DNA of 64,000 nucleotides from Apostichopus japonicus (GCF_037975245.1 NC_092581.1:17723303-17787302), one strand, 5' to 3'; positions 33,877-49,182 are shown, counted from the first letter of the stretch. The notes: generated from the letters alone by a model not told the origin. Numbers and translations are program-made.

Positions 33877-33920
33877 AACCTTTATATATAATTGTAATGT
33901 TTGGGCTCTCTGATTAGTTG
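33877..33920 (-). promoter_or_regulatory. gene E promoter elements
   Basis: TATATAAAGG on the gene strand at 33879-33888 is the best TATA box in the array, about 125 bp upstream of the ATG. CTAATCAG at 33910-33917 corresponds to the CCAATCAG of the other copies with one base changed (C to T). Confidence 0.55.
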
Positions 33921-34810
33921 TCAGGGCATCCTGTTACTAAGACGAGGACGCCATCTCCTAGGAGATCGTTGTTAGGCGCTTTTGTGTTGACAGATGGACG
34001 GTTTACCGGACGATCGATTGCAAACAGACGGTTGTAATATAATACTAATGAGTACTAGGTTATACCACAGATCATGGAACAGTTTTTACCTCCATGCACT
34101 GATTAACAAAGCGAACTTCTACTTGTTATACTAAAGGAAGAAAGAGCGTTAACAATAATCCTGCATGAGAAAATGAATTTATCAGTTAAATTTGTGTCGA
34201 GATTACCAGTCATATCAGTCGTTGGAAATATAATACAAAATATATTATATGTGAAAAAGTAGTGCATAACTACTACAAAGGGGCGCAATCAAGAAACATT
34301 GAAGTTACCCCCCCCCTCCCTTATGTACAGGGTAAGCTTCTGCACCAATATGCTACTTCGAAATAATGACAAATCCAGCGTATATACAAATTGAGCAACA
34401 AATAATAGGTTCCAACATTTTCATTATAAGATATACATTTTCCTACATCATAGAGATTTTGCGCTCTTTATTATCATAAAGATGTGAAGGGGCTTTAAGG
34501 GCCAGGTCGGTCCCGTGGGCAGTTATGTCACCGGCACCCCCTTTTGAATCTTTCCTAAATTCATGGTACATACATGGGCCGGCGTATATGAGAATACGTT
34601 GTTCTGTACCCCATATTTACCCAAACCCCCCTATAATTTACTTCGGGGCCCGGAGCTGTATCCCCATGCACCTGACCCTCCTTCTCATCTGAGCAAATCA
34701 GCAAAATATCCATAGTTTTGAGTAGTAATTTTGTTCTGATTTGTTACACGATTAACGGGAATATGTATAGAAGGGGGGGTGGGGGTAGAATTCGCTTTAT
34801 TTGTTATTAC

Positions 34811-35368
34811 GAGGGAGGGAGGGAGGGAGGGAGGGGGGGAGGGAGGGAGGGAGGGAGGGAGGGAGGGAGGGAGGGAGGGAGGGAGGGAGGGAGGGAGGGA
34901 GGGAGGGAGGGAGGGAGGGAGGGAGGGAGGGAGGGAGGGAGGGAGGGAGGGAGGGAGGGAGGGAGGGAGGGAGGGAGGGAGGGAGGGAGGGAGGGAGGGA
35001 GGGAGGGAGGGAGGGAGGGAGGGAGGGAGGGAGGGAGGGAGGGAGGGAGGGAGGGAGGGAGGGAGGGAGGGAGGGAGGGAGGGAGGGAGGGAGGGAGGGA
35101 GGGAGGGAGGGAGGGAGGGAGGGAGGGAGGGAGGGAGGGAGGGAGGGAGGGAGGGAGGGAGGGAGGGAGGGAGGGAGGGAGGGAGGGAGGGAGGGAGGGA
35201 GGGAGGGAGGGAGGGAGGGAGGGAGGGAGGGAGGGAGGGAGGGAGGGAGGGAGGGAGGGAGGGAGGGAGGGAGGGAGGGAGGGAGGGAGGGAGGGAGGGA
35301 GGGAGGGAGGGAGGGAGGGAGGGAGGGAGGGAGGGAGGGAGGGAGGGAGGGAGGGAGGGAGGGAGGGA
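34811..35368. repeat. (GAGG)n homopurine array, about 139 units
   Basis: Uninterrupted GGGA repeat of 558 bp except for one lost A near 34835-34839. The opposite strand is pure CCTC. It lies about 1 kb upstream of the gene E start. The REGG and LPPS open frames here are artefacts of the repeat. Confidence 0.98.
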
Positions 35369-35877
35369 TATTTTAGAAATGTTGATATCCAACTGGTGAG
35401 CGGTTGATGGATTGCTCGTCCGACTTGTCCTATACGTCATTGATATACTGCACATACATATGGATAATCATTCCTGATGCCATGGCGTTCGTACATGATA
35501 TTAGCAAACTGCTAGAAGTAATATTTACAATAAATAATATTTTTTAATTACTATTTTGGTAGATTATAGATTCTTTACAAAACGTTCATAGATTTAGTTT
35601 AATTTTACATCTTTAATGATGATATCTTGTTAATAAACTATAACAGCTGTGTCCATAGGGTCATACGACATTGTTGCCGCCACTGAGAAAGAGTTGATCA
35701 TGGGGCATGGTATGATACTTTCTATCTATTGGGTGAGGAGGGTGTCATATGATGGTAATCATATTTATCCTCTTCAAATGATGACTTTCAATACTAGTCT
35801 AGCAGGGACATGCTCTCTCTAGCAACATCAGTTTTCCGGTTCAGTTGTACCCCTCACAGTCTCCACACCACACCACC

Positions 35878-36200
35878 TCCCCCCACCCCCACTTTCGCAA
35901 AACATATTTCTAGATCTTAATGACTACAAATCGTTAACCCAAAATTTATGCGTTCAGAGATAAAAACTTCAATTCCTTTTTTTATTATACGCTTTGTCTC
36001 TATACTTGTGTTATGTAATAAAAAAAAAATGTTGCCCTACATCTAAACCCAGCCACCCACCCCTTCGCAAAGTATATTTCTACGATCTTAATCACTATAC
36101 ACATCTTTAACCTAATTTTATGCGTTCAGAGAAAAATACTTCACTTCCTTTATTGGGTATAGGCCTAGTCCGTATATGTTATGTTGTAACTGCGTCAAAA
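35878..36200. repeat. diverged tandem duplication of about 160 bp
   Basis: 35878-36030 and 36046-36200 share ttcgcaaa-atatttcta, gatcttaat-act, ttatgcgttcagaga and cactt/caatt-ccttt. Confidence 0.7.
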
Positions 36201-36494
36201 TCTATGTTTATGATTTTTTTACTCGTATTTCACACTCAGCATTTCACACTAAATTTCGTTTTGAAAGACTAGAACACATGCCGTTAATGTAGTAGGCCTA
36301 CTAGTATATAGGCTTACAGCTCCACTAATCCGTGCTTACGTCGTTGCTAAGTGTACATGGACACATGCATTTACTCATTGTTTGCGGTATTGATCTGACG
36401 TAGCGTTTAGTTCAAAGTGCAAGCGTCGTGTTGCCATGGGGACATAATTAGGTGTCCTTAACAACGTCGTAATGTACATGACACGGTGTAAGAT

Positions 36495-36522
36495 CAGGGA
36501 GTTGTTCCATAGCAACTCCCTG
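36495..36522. other. 28-bp palindrome with GTTG / CAAC half-sites
   Basis: cagggagttg and caactccctg are perfect 10-bp inverted arms around ttccatag. An X-box-like gttgccatggggac lies 50 bp away at 36430-36443. Confidence 0.5.
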
Positions 36523-37047
36523 GTAAGATTAATACAAGGTATCACACTGTGTGAGTACTACATGTCCACGATAATTCTGAGTGCATATAGTACTGTAGTC
36601 TTATATGTCGCTTCTGCTGTATGACTTCACACGGGATATGCCTATTGTCCTATACGTCGATGACTGACTAACCCGTCCAGTGTTGCTAACGGGTTATTTC
36701 GAAGAGAAAACAGCTAAGCCGTTTCTGCGGGACAAGTAAGAATTTGTGGAAACCAGTTTTTCAAGGAGGACCCAAAATGATCTGTTGACAAGGCAATGAT
36801 TTTACTGATTTAGTATTATTGTCATGAAATAAAGGTGGGGGATCGGGTTGGCGGGTGGGTAACTTTATACTTGAACTATCTCGGGAAGTAAGTAAAAACG
36901 ATCATACATACATATGATAATACAATTATAATAGCATTACTTAACACGTTACAAGACTGTTAAGCTTCAAATCGCCTGTTGGACATGACATCACAATTAA
37001 AATCTTCTGCGTAAGGCCACCCCTCCCCCCCCCCTCCAAACCACCGC

Positions 37048-37086
37048 ACACACACACACACACGCACACACACACACACAAAACAC
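37048..37086. repeat. (CA)n microsatellite
   Basis: Short CA repeat with one g interruption, in the E-F spacer. Confidence 0.9.
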
Positions 37087-37530
37087 ATACTTCAGCGCGA
37101 ATGTGCCTACACAAGCATGCAGAACAATTTTAATCAACACCCTAATGAAATTCCCAATTAATCAATGATCGTGGACATTCAGTCACAGAACAGAGTAGAG
37201 ATAATGGGATAAAATTAGCAAATTGAAATTAGAACCATTAATTCAGTACTCTCATAAATAAGGTTTTACCGTAAAACTAGTTGCGACTATCAAATTAAAG
37301 CCAAAACCACAGGCTGTGTAATGATTAGACGTATAATGTAGATTTAATTCTATAGGAACTAAAATAAATGAAACATTCGGCTGAACATTGCTGGACTTTG
37401 TTAGCCTCTAGCCCTTTTTTTCGATAATGAAAAGAAGGCTACACGGTCTTTTCTATAAATTGGTAAACTATGGAAGTACGGCCATTTATTGATTGAAAAG
37501 AATGTCGATACCATATAATATATGCCAACC

Positions 37531-37878
37531 CAAGGGCGTAGGAACCGGTGGGGCTGGGGGCGCCAGCCCCCCCCCCCCAGTAAAAAATATGGGGGAGGAA
37601 GTATCATTCCGCCCCCCCCCCCCGCTTCGCAAGTCAGAAAACCACTTTTTCATTTTCAAATGAAAAAATAAATCTCATTTGGAGCACCAAATTGCATCTA
37701 AGGCCAGGTGAAAATGCAAAATTATTTACAAAATGGAGTGGGTGTTGAAGTGTGCTATATTGCACCAAATTACATCTGAGGCCACCTGGAAATGCCCCTC
37801 CCCATAGACCCCCCTCCTGGCCGGCCATCAGTCTTCAGCCCCCCCCCCCCCACTCAAAAGTACCTTCCTACGCCACTG
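37531..37878 (+). mobile_element. hAT-like MITE, family 2, copy 3
   Basis: Same ends as the 33041 copy. Flanks tgccaacc and tgtcaacc are an 8-bp duplication with one mismatch. There is an internal deletion before the right-hand GC-rich part. It lies in the E-F spacer. Confidence 0.88.
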
Positions 37879-38369
37879 TGTCAACCGATTTACAGCATTT
37901 TGACATCATGGCGTCCCTTCAGACATATTGCCTATTTACTTTGTGGAAATTTAGGTTACATTATGAGTGACCTTCATAACCTTTCGTCAATCAAATGGCA
38001 TATGGACAAATAATAATTGTTGAATTAAATATCGATATCAACTGACTGTGGGAACATGATCATCCCCTTGAGACCGAAAGAATTCCTGAGGTCAACATTC
38101 CATTAGCCAATTGTAAAAAAAAGGTCGTTCTTGAACGCCGAGAAAATCTCAAGTTACCACCCAGACAGTAATTTAATGCGTCTTGTTGTGAGGGGTTTAT
38201 AAGACTACGTGAGTTGTTTAGGATACACCTATAGCAATAATAAAAATATGCATGTTTCCCAAGCCCAGGATCGCTGCTAAGTTTATCTGAATATGAAATA
38301 TGCAAACAACACAATGTATATACTGTGTAAAAGTGTCTTCTTTGGAGCTGGTATCAATGGCAAGTATCA

Positions 38370-38415
38370 AACGCCATCATTAATAACGCCATCATTAATA
38401 ACGCCATCATTAATA
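38370..38415. repeat. 15-bp triplication
   Basis: acgccatcattaata occurs three times. Just beyond, gatgttata-aaccgcactatct occurs twice (near 38429 and 38462). Confidence 0.85.
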
Positions 38416-39565
38416 AATATGTGATAACGATGTTATAAAACCGCACTATCTAGTGTCTTGTGATGTTATATAACCGCACTATCTGTTTGATTTGTCTCCT
38501 CGCAGAGAAGATTAATTGTTTTCCTTCGTTGTCAAATGGTACATTCTGTGCCATATTTACGCTATACATGTGCAGGGTTGTGCTAATAACATTTTTTTTG
38601 CGTGGGAGGCAGAAATGGGGCAGGGGTGCTACACCACTGGATCTGCGTCTGGTCATCATGTCAACCGTCAACGATTTATGATAGAGCTGGACAAGCAGTA
38701 AAGGTAACATAGTTATACATGCTTAGTTTGTTTGTAGCCCAGCCTATACCTCAACCAATCCGTAGTGTTTGCATCTGAAGTTTGGTCGATTATTTGGAAA
38801 GAGGGGGGGGAGGGGTTGGTAGAGACAGGGGAGGAAGGGAGAGCAGAGTGGAAGTAATGGTAACTGATCCTCACTAAATGCAAGCAACTAATGCATAATC
38901 TTACAATCGACATAAGCTACCCATAGATTAACCCTTACTTGTGCTGTCGTTTCATATCCGGTTCAAGGTATACACATAAACAGACTTAATCATCGGTAAG
39001 AGATGGCACATAACTAGTGGAGTTAAATTGTTTCATTCCGTTTAATTGTATTTGGTATTTTTCATTTGAACAAAATGATATTTTTATTTACTTGTTATTT
39101 CATCATGATCAATCTCTGTGGACTACAAGATATGGAAAAATTGAAAGCAAAGCATGATTCCAAAATACGTCATGAATACAGACTCTAATCAAGGTGAATC
39201 GAAATTAATTAATAGCTACCATTTAATTAAGTATATTATAAGGTCATAAATATATATACTTTCATTGATAAAAGTCATTGGACTAAACAGATCGAGGGAA
39301 GCGATGTTATACCGAAACCAGTAACAGAAAGTCATAAATGATAAGTTAAAGGTATAAAGGGCCAAAAGGGCCCTTGGACATATATATGAAAGTCATACCA
39401 TGGACATACAATTAGGATTACCACACATGGTAAAACATCGTTTTTGGCTATTAGGAAATTCACATCTCTCCTGCAGATCTTTGGAAAAAATAAAGCGTTT
39501 AGGAAATGCTGTGAACTAGCTTGACAAATAAGAAACTTGTTTAAAATACTTTTACACAGGGGGGA

Positions 39566-39571
39566 TTTATT
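39566..39571 (-). terminator. gene F poly(A) signal AATAAA
   Basis: Canonical hexamer on the gene strand about 130 bp past the stop codon. Confidence 0.45.
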
Positions 39572-39697
39572 AACAGCAGTACCCCCTTCGTCCACTATCC
39601 CATACCCAAAAGCTGCATTCTAATTAATTCATTTCAGCCAAATCTTGCCATTAGCTATATGACAAGGTTGATCTATGAGAACATTTCAAGATTTTAT

Positions 39698-42717
<3,020 letters not shown>

Positions 42718-42869
42718 TTTCTTTAATTTTCTTCTTCAACAAATGGAAACAAAATCGACAAAAGTGAGATAGCTTTCTCTTGCTACTTCAATGATAGACT
42801 AGGAGAAGAACACTGGCGGTTAAAATCAACGGATTGTTACTATGTAGGTACTAGGTAACGCATGGTCGT

Positions 42870-42885
42870 TTCTGATTGGTCAATC
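42870..42885 (-). promoter_or_regulatory. gene F CCAAT box
   Basis: GACCAATCAGAAACG on the gene strand lies about 155 bp upstream of the ATG and matches the gene C element over 13 bases. A second ATTG lies beside it (gattggtcaat). No clear TATA box is seen. Confidence 0.5.
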
Positions 42886-43388
42886 TACAAGTTGCTATAA
42901 CAGCAGATGCTTTTCTCTAGCAACGACTGTTGTATACTTGACTGCTCATGCGCACTTTTGAAACACCTTTTGACCCAGTGTTTACATACTAGTTAATAGT
43001 TAAAGAATTTTTCTCAGGCGGTTGCCATAATTACGAGGCCGTTGTGTTTGAATTTCGTTGTCAAGGTCTTTCTTGATTGACAGTTTCCAAAGTCTAAATA
43101 TCAGCCTTTCGAAATCCGAAGCTGTTAACTATTCAAGTTCACTGTGCACATGAAAGAGCTATGATCAATGTAAGGTTGTATCAGAGCAGTCTGTATGCAC
43201 AGGGAGGAATTCCACCAGTTACCCTCTCCCAACCCCACAAGAAAAGATTTTCTTCCAAATGGCTTTATAACACACGTAGGTCGTACACACTGGTAAAATT
43301 TAACCCTGTACTACACAGTATTTAAATTGATGGAAGTTATAGCACCACTTTGCATTTAATCCCCTTACCGAAACAAACTTAGTATAAG

Positions 43389-43550
43389 CAGGCGCGTATC
43401 CAGGATTTTCTAACCCGGGGGGTGCGAATTACTATCTAAGCGGAGCGCCACCATCGGTTGGCGCGCAGCGTACAAGAAAATTTCTGGTTTTGATACCCCC
43501 CAGATCACCGGAAATGACACTTCTCGGGCTTGAAAATGACAACCAAATGT
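43389..43550 (-). mobile_element. diverged relative of MITE family 1
   Basis: It begins CAGGCGCGTATCCAGG and contains the shared module gcggagcgccaccatcggtt followed by gcgcagcgtacaag and the gatcaccggaaatgacac segment. The far end is not recognisable. Confidence 0.6.
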
Positions 43551-44062
43551 ACACTTTTGCCTGAGAACCAAGTATTTCTCAATTTTTTTCCCCATCCATA
43601 ACCTTTTTGAAGATTGTCACCAGTCACACATCATGTTCGACCTCATTGCATGTCCTATGGATCATTGCTTTTGTAGGCGATTCTACGTCACGGCCCACAA
43701 TATCCGAAAGCCCCACTTTTCAAGGTTTTAAGCCCATTATTTGTTGAGAATTTGAAAATTCACATTTCTCGTGAATAAAAATCACTTCAAAACATACCCA
43801 TAATGTTGCACAAAATTCAATCTATGGACAACCAATAGGGAAAACCTCCTTCAACCCCTAATAGACAGGTACAAATTGCACGAGTAGAGGAAAGTATGAT
43901 GAAGAATGTTGGTGAGGAAATTTTCGAAAATTCAGACACAGTTAATTTATTGGTGTACAAATATTAAAACCTCTTATTATGGCTATTATAAAACTTGGTT
44001 GGAGGAAATGAAAAATAGCAGATATTTCCGATATCAGGTATATCGAAACCGAACACTACACA

Positions 44063-44497
44063 CATAGGCGTAGGTCCCGTAGGAGGCGGGGCTGCAGCCC
44101 CCACCCCCGCCCCGCAACCAATTTTTTCCCATTTTTTCGGGCACCTACTGAGATAAAAATAAATAGCAATGAATAGCTTAAAAATGATCTCCTTGGTAAT
44201 TAAAATAAAGTTCTAAGATTGGCCGACATTACTACTGTAAAAGAGAGTTTGACATAAATGGATCTTTATGCTTTTTCTCCATCTACATAAGACATTTGGT
44301 TGTTTACATTAGCATCCGGCGGTATACTGTGCTACTTTCACGGACCGTGCGGTACACGATGCCATGCAATGTAATGACCGATGCTCGCTTATATGATATT
44401 GGCATCGATTTGTTGAACGCGCGCTTCGCGCGCGAAATATTTTGCCTTTTTTCGGGCAAGTCGTTACAGCCCCAAATCCAATTGGGCTACGCCTTCG
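44063..44497. mobile_element. MITE-like insertion flanked by a 13-bp direct repeat
   Basis: The segment between two copies of actacacacatag (44055-44067 and 44498-44510) starts ataggcgtaggtcccgtagg and ends gggctacgccttcg. Its GC-rich ends resemble the MITE families nearby. It contains a gcgcgcttcgcgcgc palindrome. Coding capacity is not evident. Confidence 0.6.
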
Positions 44498-44598
44498 ACT
44501 ACACACATAGACAGTTTTTGAGGCTGTTCATCGTGGAACAGGCATTTCAATGCTCAATGATATGATGTTATATCTGCTCTTTGCTTTACAAATTCGAA

Positions 44599-44845
44599 CA
44601 GGCGTGTAGCGAGTAATTGCCAAGGGAGGGGCGAAGCGTGTATGCAAACTATCTAAGCGAAGCGCCCACCATGAGTTGGCGCGAAGCGTACAAGAAAAAT
44701 TTTTGGCCGAAAATGCCTCCCAGATCGCTGGAAATGACACTTCCCAGGCCTTTGTAAGTTGCACGTAAGCATTGTCTATTTTGAAATTACTAGCGATGTC
44801 ATAAAGAAAATTTGCTCGGGGGGGGGGGGGGCGGTCGCCCCCTTC
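44599..44845 (-). mobile_element. hAT-like MITE, family 1, reverse-oriented copy, one end degraded
   Basis: It starts CAGGCGTGTAGCGAG and carries the family core in reverse (gttggcgcgaagcgtacaag, then cagatcgctggaaatgacac). The far end near the poly-G and cgcccccttc has lost a recognisable inverted repeat. It lies in the F-G spacer. Confidence 0.75.
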
Positions 44846-45289
44846 CCGAAATGCGTCATGTTCCCGACGACCCCGTCGAGTTCAAGACCAGCCACAGTTG
44901 GTTCCAGATAGCACAATTGTACAATTGTTTAAGGCGTCCATACACACACACGCGTTATGATAGACCATATATAGTATTTATATAGATACATTAGTGAGAG
45001 AGGGAAAAAAACGTCAAAAATGGAGTTTTTGGTGTAAGGGGTAGGGTGAGGCGCACACCCCCTCCGTAATCCTTGATCTGTCACTAGCTACCCTTTGTAT
45101 ATAATAGGGATCAGCGCTTTAACTATGACTGTTCCTCTTTCTCTTCCCGAAGTCTTGGCTATCTTCTACTCCCTCCCTTTCTCCTTTTTCTCTCTTTTTT
45201 CTTCTTCTTTTCCCTTCCTTTCTCTCCTCCTTTTCTTTTCCCCCTCCTTTTCCCTTTTTTCTTCTCTTTTTTTCTCTCCTCTTTTTCTT

Positions 45290-45333
45290 ACCCGGGGGCG
45301 CGCGCCCCCAACGCCCCCCTGGATACGCACCTG
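45290..45333. mobile_element. isolated MITE terminus
   Basis: CCTGGATACGCACCTG at 45318-45333 is the complement of the CAGGTGCGTATCCAGG type of end (compare 43389), next to a GC-rich subterminal hairpin. The rest of the element is probably the polypyrimidine stretch to the left, but no second end was found. Confidence 0.4.
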
Positions 45334-45655
45334 ATAAGGAAATTAAGGGGCACCCTACCCCATACAATCGCTCCCCGCCCCACCCAAGTTTCCTCCCGTT
45401 AGACCTGTTCACTTAAACCACTTTCCAGGACGAACACCAGTCAACGTACACCTTGGAGAGTTTTGACGTCTTGTCATAGTTTACGAAATACTTCCACGGT
45501 TCTATATATGAGAGGGTTAGTCTGGTATGCACTTCCTGGTTGTGCTCAGTGTATACTTTGTTGTTTATAAAGCTTTCTTCATATGCTATGTCAGGGACCC
45601 CAGGTGGGAAGGTTACAGAAAAGGACAGAGTCATACCAATGTCAGTGATGCTAAC

Positions 45656-46039
45656 CAGTGGCGGAGCTAGGGGTATTGGTAGGGGGGGGGCGAGAATGGT
45701 CTGTAGGGGCGCTTTCGACACTATCCAAGCGGAGCGCCACCACAGGTTGGCGCGGAGCGTACAGAAAGTAAAGATACTCCCTAGATCGCCGGAAATGACC
45801 CTTTCCGGGCTTTGCTAATTTGCAGATAAACGAAGAATAAGTAGGTGTCATCGCCATTTTTTCGCCAAATTACACCAACAAAATGTGACAAATGTCAAAA
45901 GGTATTTGAGAGCGCAAATAAAAAAGTCAATAATCGCGAATAAGTAAAAAGTGCTAAAAAGGGAGCCAGCAGTCCATTTGAGTCCGTCGGGGGGGGGGGG
46001 GGGCTCCGCCCCTCTGACTGCATGGACGCTCCGCCACTG
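45656..46039 (+). mobile_element. MITE, family 3, copy 1
   Basis: A perfect 12-bp terminal inverted repeat, CAGTGGCGGAGC ... GCTCCGCCACTG. The inner sequence includes the gcgccacc / ggttggcgcg module shared with family 1. Its own flanks do not match each other; see the composite with 46220. Confidence 0.85.
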
Positions 46040-46219
46040 TGTCAAATTGTCCAAAACCGGTAGATTTGGTCGACAAGCCTGATACCAAAGACACTGCTTC
46101 TACCATTACCTTAAGATGGAAGATTCTCTAGAAAATTAGTTAAGTTGAAGATAATGTATAGTAAAGAGAGATATACTCTGCATTCCGCTAATCAGCTGCT
46201 CCTTCTCCCCTCTCTGTTG

Positions 46220-46566
46220 CAGTGGCGGAGCTAGGGGTATTGGTCAAGGGGACGGGAATAGTCTGTAGGGGCGCTTCTGACACTATCCAAGCGGAGCGCC
46301 ACCACAGGTTGGCGCGGAGCGTACAGATTTTTTTGAGTAAAGATACTCCCTAGATCGCCGGAAATGACCCTTTCCTGCCCTAAACGAAGAATAAATAGGT
46401 GTCATCGCCAACAAAATGTGACAAATATCTATAGATAGATGAGAGCGCAATAAAAAAGTCAATAATCGCGAATAAGTAACAAGTGGTAAAAGCTGAAAAG
46501 GGCGCCAGCAGTCCATTTGAGTCCGTCAGGGGGCCGCCCCCTGACTGTATGGACGCTCCGCCACTG
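46220..46566 (+). mobile_element. MITE, family 3, copy 2
   Basis: Close relative of the 45656 element, with the same CAGTGGCGGAGC and GCTCCGCCACTG ends and a shorter interior. Its right flank atgccaac matches the left flank atgctaac of the 45656 copy in 7 of 8 bases. Confidence 0.85.
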
Positions 46567-48368
46567 ATGCCAACCCCCCCCCCCCACGCCCTCTCCCCAC
46601 AAACAAAAACCCTCCGAGTTTTGTGCACAACACCAAAAGTGCCCCATTTCGTAAATTGGAATTGCTCTTCTTGAAATAAAAGCACCTTTTTAATCTTTGA
46701 AATGAAAAGTGCCCTTATAGGTTATCTGAAAAGCGCCCTTTTGTTAAAAAAAAACATTACAATAATGGAATTTATGGTACGAAATGCAGAAAGGATCAAT
46801 TCTGTGACTAGGGTTTGAAGTCACTTGGCGGTTTACCCCTCACCTCCCGATGAAAGTCACATATATTACACCCCTCGAAGTATGTGCCCTCCCAGATAGA
46901 ACCCTCTTCTGCCGCTCCCCAGTGTAGAGTCCACGAATGAAGTCATAGAATACAACCATTAGGGCCTACTAGTTTAATTACTACTTCTTCTATACTGAAT
47001 GGCCGTTTGTTCGGTACATTATTCTATATTATTCAAATGTTTAAGAAAAAGTGTATCTTGTTACTGTGCTGTTTGTTTTATTTTCTTCTATACCTTACAA
47101 CTCTTAATTTGTTTTTAAGTTCGCACTAGAATGAACAGTTTCCAAGCACTGTTTCTGTATAACAAAAAATAACGTTAGCAACTACACAAGAGGCCATAGG
47201 TCAGTGCAGGTCATGATAATATCTCTTTTCATTTGCAAACGACGCCACCATTTATAATGTGGCGCTACATAGCTTTTGCTGCCTTTGTGATTTATGGAAT
47301 AGCTGTATTTCTGTTACAATTTCATTGCCGTGCACTCCGTTTGCTAATACAAAGGGATGCAGTTGAATGATAAGACATTGCCTTGGAAGGGATGTCAGGG
47401 GACATACACATGTAGACAAACACCAGGCAGCCCCACTTTTCAACAGAGTTGAGGGAGAGGTGGTTGCTCCCTCTCTTTCTTTCTCCCTGATATTAAGCCA
47501 ACAAAGAGGTAGCCAAACTTTTTCCGGGTTCACCAGATTTGTGATATAAAATGCTTCATTTCGGCGGTAACAATGACACTGAACCATGTATCGACCTCTG
47601 GAGAAACTGTACCAGAACGCTATTATGTACTTGTGATTTCTTGGTTCTCACACGAGAGATCATGATTAGAATTTACGTGAGACCCTCATCAAATTACGGT
47701 TAGAGTTTTACTGTCACTTATAAAGCTAGAACCAGGCCGTCGATATTTCGGCTGCTTTCTTGGAACGATGACGGATGAATGTCTGCAAAATGTAAACAAA
47801 TGCCATGAGTATTTAATATCTCAATGCAGTGACTGAAGTGCACAACTACGAGCCCAAAAGAAAAAAATACCCGAAAGAACATCGATGAACAAGTATGTAT
47901 TGTATTTTTCATCACAATAATAAAATCAAGACTAATAATGATCTACCTGATTAACAAAGCCAGTTACCAATGAACCATATATTTATATGTTTATGAGGAT
48001 GAAATTATATTGATATTATTTCCAATTGCACCAAATGTTGCACGATCGAGGAGGAAGATCATTATTATTGCACCTGTTTTAGAAGAAAGCCTGTGCAGCT
48101 CACAAGAATTAAGGACCCCTAATCGGCACCTATCCTCAACTTAACACCAACGTTGATAGTATGCACACGTTGAAATTGATTAAAATTGTTGATACATTCT
48201 GACCTCGACTGAGGGTCAACTGAAATGTAACAATCGAATATCTTTGATGAAGAGAGAGAGTGTCAAAGGGATGCCACAGGTCACCTGTTACCAGTTTTGG
48301 AGAATAGACTGATTCCGCATTAAAAACAAATGTACTGACATATGTAACGGATGTGAAAATAATGGTAC

Positions 48369-48501
48369 ATATATATATGTAGCCTATATATATAGCCTAT
48401 ATATATATATAGCCTATATATATATAGCCTATATATGTATATATATATATATATATATAGCCTATATATTTGTGTATATATATATATATATATATAAATA
48501 C

Positions 48502-48533
<32 letters not shown>

Positions 48534-48536
48534 GTA
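48369..48536. repeat. TA-rich simple repeat
   Basis: TA runs broken by repeated tatatagcctatata units, in the F-G spacer. Confidence 0.9.
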
Positions 48537-49182
48537 GAAAAGCACAATCGGGAATGATAAAGTGAGGACATAAAGTCAGACGACTTTGTCACTTCTTAGC
48601 CACAAAAGGGTGTAATAACTGTGAGATAGAAGTAAAAACCTCACTGAATGCAGGAACATGTTTTGTGGTATTTGTTGCAAGACACATCATTCCCTCTGCA
48701 ACACAAACTAAAAGACAAAACTACTGAGGATTAAGTACAAGACACTTACATGGATACTGATGCCTCAGGAGCCCATTCTCTCCACCATCCCCCCCCCCCC
48801 TCACCCTACTGGAAAAAAAGATCGATGAATAAATGAAATACAAAATGAATTCAGCCTCCAACCTGCCAGACATTTAACATGACTTGACCTATCTGGCATC
48901 TGTTGCTATGGTAAAGGAAGTGTTCTTTTCTGTAAAGTAAAACTATCATAAAAAAAAAATAATAATAATTTGTTTCCTCATTCTTTGAATGTTTTTCATT
49001 TTCTGTCATTGCTGGATACGTTTCCAAACCATGTCAATTGCCATAAACGTATTGATGACCTTTGATGACCTATTATTCTATACCAGAACTTGTGCTGATA
49101 TGATACATTATAATATAAAGCACTGGCAAAGCACTGCATTTCACCAACTAGCACTGCACCTACATTAATGAAACATGCATCA

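Larger units (their letters stand above)
33921..39565. other. E-F spacer
   Basis: Contains the GAGG array, a 160-bp duplication, the 28-bp palindrome, a CA repeat, a family 2 MITE and a 15-bp triplication. No protein gene is recognised. Confidence 0.6.

Noticed and set aside
34685-35455. Open frames of pure REGG or LPPS repeats
   Set aside because: Translation of the GAGG microsatellite, open in every frame by composition.
38370-38415. CRISPR-like short repeats
   Set aside because: Three directly adjacent 15-bp units without spacers in an animal genome: a simple tandem triplication.
44893-44910. Eighth tubulin gene in the F-G spacer
   Set aside because: Only a 16-bp match to the end of exon 2; no exon 3 or other exon 2 sequence is found between 43 and 50 kb.
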